Shown here: positions 56,279 through 64,000 of the stretch, piece after piece
Numbering within the stretch: position 1 is the stretch's first letter
Layout of the letters: the number at the start of each line of letters is the position of its first letter
Assembly: GCA_030280995.1 (NCBI GenBank)
Contig: JASXTE010000016.1
Span: forward strand, 9,135,501-9,199,500
Direction of reading: 5' to 3'
DNA from: Hemileia vastatrix
Taxonomy: Eukaryota > Basidiomycota > Pucciniomycetes > Pucciniales > Zaghouaniaceae
DNA length: 64,000 nt
The notes under the pieces: generated by a model
Database searches by the model: none
The model's input: the letters and a program-made list of their open reading frames with translations, nothing else
What the model was told of the DNA's origin: nothing
Position numbers and translations under genes: made by a program

Positions 56279-57318
56279 GGACTGGCCAGTTGATCATCTT
56301 TTTCAAGTTGAAAGCACTTTGTAAATCTTGAGAAAACTGGGAATTGTGTATGGGTGCATTATCTTCCATTAAGAGAAGTTTGTGGCTGTTTTCTTGTTTG
56401 GATAACCAGAAGAGGAGATCACAAATGTAAGGATTTTAAATGAATGTCTTTTTTGATCACTTTTTTGGAGGAAGAGAGACAAGAGGTCCTTTAACATTAC
56501 CATGAAAGGCCCCCCACACTGTGACCAAAGAATTCCCACCCTTAAAACTGGGTGTCAAACATTCTTTGAGATACTTTTTACTTTTTTGATGCCAGACCAT
56601 TTTGTGCCTAGTTGGCTTCCCAATTTCTAAGCTGACTCTTCATACCAAAGGAAAATCTTCCATTGGTCTACTTTACAATGAATGTGGTCCTTAGGAAACT
56701 TGTGTCAGCTTTCTTGATTCAAGGTGTTCAAAAAAGCCTCTTAACACCTGCTTGTAAGTTTAAATAAAGTTTATGTGCATTTTAACAAAGTTTTTGGGGA
56801 CAGATTTCAGATTTAAGAGTTTCAAAAACTTCTTCTATTGACCCTTTAAAACCCTGTCTGATTTTTTGAGTGATATCTTGTATATTATGTTTGGAAGAAG
56901 TTGATGGATTTCCAGGTCATTTGGATGTCTCCATTTTCTGATGAATATCATGAAACTTGATAACATCACAGAAAGTGGAAAGAGGAACATAAAAATAGTG
57001 CAAAATTTTATATGAATTTTCACCCCATATTGACATTCCAACTATTTTGGCTGTGATTTTTGTGGTCAGGTGCAGTTTGTGAGGTGGAGTCCAGTCCATG
57101 TGATGAGTATTCAAGAAAAAATAAAGGTCTTATTTTGAGCACTAAAGAATGAAAGAAAAAACAGGGGATATATATAGATATATATTAGAAAAGAATGAAA
57201 GAAAAAAATTGGTATTGAACTTGAGGTGGGAGCAGTGCTGGTGGTGGTATGAGGATGAAATAAAAAATGGGGGAAAAATTATTCATCTAGAGGTGATAAT
57301 TATTGGCTAGACACTGTA

Positions 57319-57626
57319 CATGAACTTTACATATGAGTTACACCATTTAAAATTCATATCCATCCCTCATAAAACCTCAATTAGACTAATTTAATCTTAC
57401 ACAAAAAACCCATTCCTCATGTTTTCACAGGGGTTAATCATAATTTTAATATTTTTTGTTCATTCAAGAGTCAAAAATATTTCCTCACATTTTTACATTT
57501 CTTCACTAAAAAGTTTGAAACAATTATCTTAAACTTTATTCAGATTTATTCTTGTCTATGGATGCTTTAATGATTCAGAGATAACATAAATAAACTAGAC
57601 AGTTGATTTTGAGTATGTACTGGAAA
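57319..57626. other. Non-coding spacer; nothing recognised
   Basis: AT-rich sequence between the Tc1 right end and the solo LTR; it contains the left GGAAA duplication (57,622-57,626). Confidence 0.4.
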
Positions 57627-58751
57627 TGTCGGTCAGTCGTCTAGAAGAAGGCAGGGAAAAGAGGAGAAAAGGAGGAGGACAAGGGAAAAAATAAAAGAAA
57701 TAAACTGTAATAGAGTATTTAATTTATTTAAAAGAAAACAACGGCGAGTAACTTGAGAGATGACAAAAATTTAGGCTTTATTAATAATAATATTATTTAA
57801 GGTAAGGGTTCTGCGCGGCAAACACTTTTAATTACTATCAGACTTAAAGCAACCTTTAAATTGTTATATAGAATTTTACTTAGAATTGTATTACTAATAA
57901 AAAGAATATAAACGTAATAAAATTGTATCTAATTTGTTGAGTGTATAATAAGTGATGAGGCTACAGGGGATTATCCAAGGCCCTTTTATAGGCAATGGGT
58001 CCTCTGAAGCGCCACTATATTTGTAAATACAATAATTAGAATAGAATAAACCAAGTATATCAAAGAGGAAATGAAACATAACAATGTAGAGAAAAATATG
58101 AAACAAATAATTAAAACCCCAATTAAGAATCCAATTTTCCCGCCATTAACTCCCAAATCAGTAAGTAAAAAATAGTGAATAACTAAACAAGACTGGAACA
58201 TAGGAACTATGAGAAAAATAATTCCAAACAGATGGTACAGTCTGATTTAAGGATATTTTAAGTGAAACAAAAAATACTTTGATGCAACAAAACATGTAAT
58301 TAATCTCAATTTAGTATAAATTAATTAATTGGTTTTTCCTGACACAATTAAGGGTCAAAAGAAGCGTCATTAATTATTGTTTAGTATTATATGAAAGGTG
58401 TTATTTAATATATAAATTTAAATAATTAATTTAAATATATTATAAATCAATTTTACACTTATAATTATAATATATATTTTTCAATTAATTAAATATAAAT
58501 TTATAATTATTAAATACATAAAAATGCGCCATTATTTGTAGAATATATTATATTATGTTCAATTTAAATGTATATAAAAATTTATATAACCAACAAAATT
58601 AATATAACACTTGTATATAATAAAATACTTATATAATTTTATTATGCAATAAAATATTAATTTATATTCATTAAATACAATTTTTACCCACTCTTTCAGG
58701 TTTTATAAGCTACATATCATTTACTGGACTCCTGGAATAGCCTGGCTGACA
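57627..58751 (-). mobile_element. Solo LTR of Gypsy type (copy 2, inverted)
   Basis: It is the inverse complement of 22,334-23,459 with only a few differences by eye. GGAAA flanks both ends (57,622-57,626 and 58,752-58,756). The TATA region is at about 57,985-57,991 on the minus strand (CTTTTATAGGC on plus). No internal coding part remains. Confidence 0.92.
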
Positions 58752-58756
58752 GGAAA

Positions 58757-59700
58757 TGTAGAGTGAGTATAGCTGTCAGATGGAAGGTTCCACCAAGAAA
58801 TTCAACAGAGTTTTTGGGAAATTTTACAATAGTAGCTATAATAGAATAATAATAATAAAAAATTTCAATATATTAGTAGAAAATATTAAAAATACATTTA
58901 TATATCTACAAAATAAGAATAACAACAATATTATTATTTAAATCCATAAATATACTGATGAATAAAAATTTTATAAGGTGTTATTTCCAAAAAGTAAAAA
59001 CCTTAAATTATCTTTAAAAATATCATAAAGAGTCAATTAGGCACTTAATTATAACTATTAGACATGATATTCAAATTGGTCAAAAACTTCCTTATGGATT
59101 CCTAAGGAAAAATTAAGAATCACTATGCTCACTTGTGTAGAAAATATAACTGGAGACAGGATCACACCACTGAACAACTGAGTCTTCTTCCTTCAATATT
59201 GACCTTTTCTATTTAGTCTTGGACAACTTTAACACCTAATAGGGTGATTCCAGTCTATATCAGTGGATTTATTTTCTTTCATTCACATTATTTTTCTATT
59301 GTTTTTTCTCTTTTCTTTTTGCTTTCAAATTATATCTTAAAGAAGGCAGTGTTTTTCATATTTAATTTTCATAAATATAAGTATAGAAATTAAATATTAT
59401 GTATATTAAATTAACTAATTAGGTTAAATAATTGAATAAATGTGGTGAAAGCAGACTTTGGAATCCTTCTGGCATATTTCATTCATTTACAGGGGATCTG
59501 AAAGCCAGATACTAGTATCCTTGGCCCTAGAAGTCTCTAATGCATCATGGAGAATAGGAAGGAGGATTTTACTATATATAGGGCTTCATTTATGTTAATT
59601 ATAATAATATTTTATTCAAAAATATAATTTTATAGATGGCCAATAGCCTTTTAAATATCTTTAGTAAGAAAAGTACCACTTCTTTTATATAAACTGAGCT
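58757..59700. other. Non-coding, AT-rich; nothing recognised
   Basis: No long frame, repeat structure or RNA gene was seen between the solo LTR and the MITE. Confidence 0.4.
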
Positions 59701-59703
59701 ATA

Positions 59704-59964
59704 CACTACGCAATATAGGGGGTGGACTTGCTAGCAAGTCCTCAACCTGAACTCAGATGGAACTCAGATGGAACTCAGACTGAACTCATACTGAACCCAT
59801 ACTGAACTCTACTTGAACACCCACCTAAAACTGTTCTGCTGAGTGGTGTTCATCCCTGATTGTATGGTTCCTTTATCAATAGCTCAATGTGTGTTCAATC
59901 TATGGTGAGTTTGGGTCCAAGGTTGCGGACTTGCTAGCAAGTCCGCCCCCCATATTGTGTGGTG
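59704..59964. mobile_element. 261-bp CACTA-like MITE, copy 3
   Basis: Full-length copy with both perfect palindromes GGACTTGCTAGCAAGTCC and the 11-bp repeats. ATA flanks both sides (59,701-59,703 and 59,965-59,967). Differs from copies 1 and 2 at only a few bases. Confidence 0.95.
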
Positions 59965-60149
59965 ATATAATCTGAACTTTCTGTTTACCTTATCTTATGC
60001 TATAATGTAATGTTTTTGTGATTATTTTATTGAGTCAATCACTCTTTCAAATTTTTATTAGTTATTTTAGTGTGTGTATCAAATTAATGGTACAATAATT
60101 GTGGTTTTACTTGCATTTATTAATATTGTTATCTTTTTAAAAAAATTTC

Positions 60150-60690
60150 TTACAATCTCACCCAGCTAGAGGCATGCAGGCTTTGTAAACTAATAGGCTA
60201 GGTACATGTGAGGAATAATGAATGTAGTGGTTAGCTGTTCTGGGAAATTAACAGGATAACAGGGGGAGCTAAGTGCCTTTGAGAACACAGATGGGGTTTC
60301 CATAGGAGGAAGGGTAGAGTTTAATCCTCGAGGGGTTGTGGTTTTGATGGGCAGGGGTTTCAAGAATGTAAGGGGAGTGGAATTCCGCAGCTGACCAAAG
60401 ATGAATGACTGGGCACAATTTTCTAGATAATGGGAGGATGGAAATGTGGGGTGGTCTCTCCAGACTTCATGCACATTTCCATCCACCGTAGTTTTCTGAG
60501 GTAGAATAGAGATATTTTTGGGAGAATAAGAGATTGACACTAGCATGAAAAAGAGTGTGCCAACTATTGACAAAGAGGGTGTGTTTAAAAGGGGTGAGGC
60601 GGCAAGGATTCAAACCTGCAACACAAAAGTTAAGGTGAGTGACTAGTGGCCATCCAGGCAATGATCTAACCACTTAATATTGTTGTTGTG
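60150..60690 (-). mobile_element. Possible tRNA-derived SINE
   Basis: On the minus strand the head AGTGGTTAGATCATTG resembles a tRNA D-arm/A box. GCAGGTTTGAATCC about 50 bases on is a good B box. A body of some 400 bp follows (an open frame at 60,573-60,190 is probably chance) and the tail GGGTGAGATTGTAAGAAATT runs into A/T-rich sequence. The tail phrase ACAATCTCACC also occurs at 47,517. A functional tRNA is excluded since the stems do not pair well. Confidence 0.45.
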
Positions 60691-60699
60691 AGCACCTTA

Positions 60700-61320
60700 T
60701 ACCCATAAAAGCTACATTACTCCCTCTATCTTAGAATATTATTTTTTAGTTATTTTAAATATACCTGAATACTAAATTCTAGATTCTGCACCTAAATCAC
60801 CCATTATTACATATATAAACTATATATTTCTTTAGAGGTACATTAATTTATATACATTACTGTTATACACTTATATATACAACTATACTGGTTCTAGAAG
60901 TACAAAATTTCTTTCCGAAGAGTTCCCATTGAAGCCAATTTTATTTACACTGATGCCCTCAAATTGAAAAACTTTATTTGTATTTGTAATTTTTGGAAGG
61001 GCAGCCATAGTCACTTTTTTCTAGGCTGATATATATCAAGAAAGTTCTCTCTATGCTTCAGTTTATAAATCTAAAGAAATATGAATTTATTAAAGATTAT
61101 TGAGTAATTTATGGATTTATTGAGACTCATTAGCAAAAATTAATATTTAAAAATTTAAAAATTATATAATGCTGGGGCATATCTATTGAAGGATACTGAT
61201 TGTTAGGTTTATATGTTCCTTGGCATTCTGCACATTTTTAACACATTGATAATTTTTTATCTAATATTGATTTAATATGTTATCAATTAATTATGGTGAA
61301 TGTTGATAATATAAGATTAT
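60700..61320. other. Non-coding, AT-rich; nothing recognised
   Basis: No credible frame or structured repeat was found here. Confidence 0.4.
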
Positions 61321-61324
61321 GTAT

Positions 61325-61993
61325 AGTATTTGCTTATCTTCTAGTATCTCTATCCAATCTTAAACTTCTTCCATTACCAAAATCTGATTTATTGCTTTAT
61401 GGTATTTTTTGATTCCCTAATCTATTGTATCATTATATGTGATAAGCTTGTTAAGATTTTGTGTCTATTAATCACTGGAGACAGGTATATATATGCTACA
61501 TTAATACTTTGTTTATTAGATCTAGCATTAGAATATCTATTAGGTGATTGAACATGCTTAAACAGTTAACAGGGGTTTATATACTGAAAAATTTCTATAT
61601 GAAAGATTAAAGGTATTTTTTTGTTATTTTCTTTTTTATTTAATATACTCTGAAATCTAATCTTACATTTATTCCATTACTGAAATCTTATTGATTACTT
61701 TGCATTATTCTGTAATTCTCTAATTTACTATATCATTATTTGTGATAAGCTTGTTAAAATGGTTTGTCTATTGATCACTGGGAACAGCTGATTGAACCCA
61801 CTTAAACAGTTAACATGGTTTTATATACTGAAAAATCTCTATATATAAAACTTAAGGTGATTGAACATGCTTAGAAAGTTAAAAGACATTTATATACTGA
61901 CAAATCTCTATATAAAAAACTAAAGGTGATTGAACATGCTTAGAAAGTTAAAAGACATTTATATACTGAAAAATCTCAATTTGAAAAATTAAA
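61325..61993. repeat. Tandem duplication with embedded 69-bp repeats
   Basis: A ~300-bp block (about 61,325-61,620) is repeated in diverged form at 61,630-61,860 (shared phrase GTGATAAGCTTGTTAA at 61,439 and 61,742). At its end a 69-bp unit starting GGTGATTGAACATGCTTAGA occurs at 61,856 and 61,925, nearly identical, with older units at about 61,541 and 61,787. Each includes TTTATATACTGA. Confidence 0.75.
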
Positions 61994-62124
61994 GGATTGA
62001 GAAATCCATTAATATTAACATGGATAGTAACTAATTAGGGTTGAACTTCAACATGTTTTTTTTGGTAATTTATACACACAAAAACCTTCACACCACATCA
62101 GGGTGGATGCTCTTATAGTATGTA

Positions 62125-62993
62125 AAGTACCTAACCTGAAATTATTACCTATTTTAATTTCTTCATTTCCTTCAAAATATTCAATCTACATACAAATTAC
62201 CTAGTATTTTATTACTCACACAGCCTCATAAATTTTAATTTTTTCAGTTATAAAATGATATTTCATATTTTTTTATAAATTTATAAGTTTGTGAAAAATT
62301 GATAATTTTGAGAATTCCAGAAAAGAAAGCTTCTGAATCTGACTTTTTTTTTCCAATGAAATGAAAGGGAAAGAAAAAACATTTTTGAAAAAGAAATTTA
62401 AAAAAAAATCTTGGTTTCACCAATGGGTGAACCCCCCAGCCTGGCAGACATTTTTACAATGAAATTGTCAAGAATGTCTTTTGGTAAGTCTTCCCAAGCC
62501 ATTTCTATGGTTTTATGAATTTTGAGGTTACATTTCAGTTGATATATTGTCAAAACACTGTCTTTGAAATTCTTCCATTTATTCTTGATAAGATTGAGAT
62601 AAGGTTAATGGACAAGCCAGTTTATCAAGTTGAAAAATATTTTTGGCACAGAAAACAGAAAATGAGAAAGATATTTTGTGTTGATTTTCACCAAAAATTG
62701 AAATCACAACTTTTTTGGCTTGGAGTTTTGTAACCAGACACTGTTTTCAAGCTGGAGTCTGGGCCATAAGTTTAGGGTATATGTGAATATTAAGGTGGAT
62801 TTTGAATTAAAAATAAAGTATAAAATTTAAATTAAATATATAAAAATAGTTTATTTCATAAAATAATTAGAGAAAATAAATAATTTGATATTTTCCTTGA
62901 GGAAAAAGCAGTGCTGGTGGTGATATGAGGATTAAATGAAATCCAGGGTATAAAAATATGCATCTGCAGGTGGAGACTTTTTTCTAGGCACTA
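62125..62993 (-). mobile_element. Internally deleted Tc1/mariner relative
   Basis: It is collinear with the Tc1 element at 49,901-57,316: left end AAGTACCTAACC, then TGGTTTCACCAATGGG, and on the right AAGCAGTGCTGGTGGTGATA and TTTCTAGGCACTA. TA flanks both sides. It is 869 bp, so most of the transposase is missing; a trace of the last part (around 62,480-62,600) remains with decayed frames. Confidence 0.75.
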
Positions 62994-62995
62994 TA

Positions 62996-64000
62996 AAAGC
63001 ATTGAAAAAAATAAATATCTTTTAAGCCTGAATATTCCTAGGAATGAGTTAAACAAGCATATAAAAGATTTTAGACACATTTATTAGACATGGGGACAAT
63101 AATTGAGTGTATGCAATATGTATACATAAGTGATATAAGTCATATACTACATTATATGCCATTATAATACCTTAAATACATTTTTATATCCACATGTTAT
63201 AGGTTTTGTATATTTAATACTAAGCTAGTGTATTTTGGGGTAATTTTAAGTACCTTAGAAATAAGGCTACATAATTTTTAAGTGGCCTTAAAGTTTTTCA
63301 TTATTATAGTGAAATAGTTGATAAATGCACTTTAAATCAATAAAAAGCTGTATTAATGTGCTATAAATTTACTTTTAATTAAATTGCGCTTTGAAAGATA
63401 AAATTTCCCTATTCAGTGCAATTGATTTGGCTAATTAAATTTCTTAAAATAAGATTTCTAAAAATTGATGATTTTCTATGCTATAAATGGCTTATGTGTA
63501 CTGGCCTTATGCAGCCTGGATTTATCCCACATGCATAGCTTAATTATTTAAAAAGTTAGTAATTTCATGATAAATTACCACAATAGTGTATGTTCTGTGT
63601 TTTTAATCACACTAAAATAAGTGAGAGGCACTTATTTAATATCATAATTGCATTAATAGTACACTGACCTCATTAAATGCACTAATTAAATTTTTGAAAT
63701 TAAGATAAGTGCCAAGAATTCACAACCACACTTAAAATTTCCTAATTAGTCAATAATTTACCCATGAAGTTCCTGAAAATACTCTGCATTCAGTTACCCC
63801 AAATTTCACATCTGTTTTTGGTTTCTCAATGCGTTTTAAGGCTATTATTGGTTATTATTAAATGAGATTTCCAAGGGGAATAATATTATAATTAATGTTT
63901 TAATTTCTAATGATGATCTTCCTTAATTAGAAGTTTTTTCTGGTTCTCATCTTTCCTCTTTCAGTATTTATTTTAAGGAATAACACACAATATATGTTAT
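62996..64000. other. Non-coding, AT-rich; nothing recognised
   Basis: No ORF above about 60 codons, no repeat shared with the rest of the window and no RNA gene was seen. Confidence 0.4.

Larger units (their letters stand above)
50180..57114 (-). pseudogene. Tc1/mariner transposase, interrupted
   Basis: On the minus strand the N-terminal DNA-binding part (about 57,114-56,840) has TTKITAKIVGMSIWGENSYK and VPLSTFCDVIKF, like Tc1 helix-turn-helix domains. The middle has WYEES where W-S-D-E-S is usual, so the first catalytic Asp is Glu. Then come KPTRHKMVWH and TVWGAFHGNVKGPLV. The second Asp is in MEDNAPIHNS at about 56,365. Right after NWP the Gypsy copy interrupts (56,278 to 50,419); beyond it the sequence resumes with S-P-N-L and KPIENVWKDLK, holding the last catalytic Glu, and ends near 50,180. 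The host length would be about 350 codons. Confidence 0.85.
49901..57316 (-). mobile_element. Tc1/mariner element, split by a Gypsy insertion
   Basis: The left end CAGTTCCTAGCCAATAATAA and the right end inverted (TTATTGGCTAGACACTG) share TCACCTCT further in. TA flanks both (49,899-49,900 and 57,317-57,318). Without the inserted Gypsy copy (50,419-56,278 plus duplication) the element is about 1.55 kb, normal for the superfamily. The transposase is on the minus strand, broken by point mutations as well as by the insertion. Confidence 0.9.

Noticed and set aside
60190..60573. 127-codon minus-strand frame
   Set aside because: No known domain; it lies in the body of the likely SINE and overlaps another frame. 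Considered chance.
60595..60690. A true tRNA gene on the minus strand
   Set aside because: A- and B-box-like sequences are present but acceptor and T stems do not pair and no clear anticodon stem forms.
61541..61993. CRISPR-like array
   Set aside because: Units are 69 bp, adjacent and without unique spacers; a eukaryotic tandem repeat.

Overview
This window is a strongly AT-rich, transposon-saturated stretch of a eukaryotic genome, most likely a fungus and probably a basidiomycete (rust-like in AT content and transposon load). The evidence is indirect. One Ty3/Gypsy lineage has motifs I know from basidiomycetes (VHDVREL, DGLSRRPP, FWWPGMK). A second is a chromodomain-bearing chromovirus. A small ORF carries a half Zn2Cys6-like motif. 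I found no convincing conserved host gene, no tRNA or rRNA gene, no bacterial operon structure and no CRISPR array in 64 kb.

Layout. About 0.15-5.0 kb: decayed Ty1/Copia element on the minus strand. 5.0-14.3 kb: decayed Ty3/Gypsy element on the plus strand, with a 198-bp inverted-repeat MITE in its LTR and a ~1.1-kb foreign segment splitting its pol region. 15.3-36.2 kb: a nest of insertions. The outer element is a ~4.6-kb CACTA-like non-autonomous transposon (copy B). A second 4.6-kb copy (A) lies inside it, as does an old solo LTR. The old LTR was later split by a younger solo LTR, by a complete 9-kb chromovirus and by a 261-bp MITE. The chromovirus LTR itself carries another 261-bp MITE. 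Target-site duplications (TSDs) support nearly every layer: TTA, AACCA, AAATT, TAATC, AAT and ATA.

36.3-39.8 kb: a diverged tandem repeat, a small Cys-rich ORF, a second 198-bp MITE, and copies of the Gypsy and Copia LTRs seen at the left end. 41.0-46.5 kb: an inverted-repeat element, then a third, badly decayed Gypsy element on the plus strand. 49.9-57.3 kb: a Tc1/mariner element whose transposase was split by a decayed relative of the chromovirus. 57.6-58.8 kb: a solo LTR nearly identical to the one at 22.3 kb but inverted. 59.7 kb: a third 261-bp MITE. 60.2-60.7 kb: a possible tRNA-derived SINE. 61.3-62.0 kb: tandem duplications. 62.1-63.0 kb: an internally deleted Tc1 relative.

The only long intact gene is the 2,007-residue Gag-Pol of the chromovirus at 25,077-31,100 (minus). 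It keeps its protease, RT, RNase H and DD35E integrase residues and a chromodomain. Its LTRs differ at only about eight positions apart from the MITE, so it is young and possibly active. The most interesting points are: the CACTA-like family with a perfect 18-bp subterminal palindrome and 11-bp repeats; an array of about nine short repeats in the chromovirus leader, conserved in a second copy and reminiscent in layout of an insulator; and a tRNA T-arm complement at conserved spacing from the primer-binding site.
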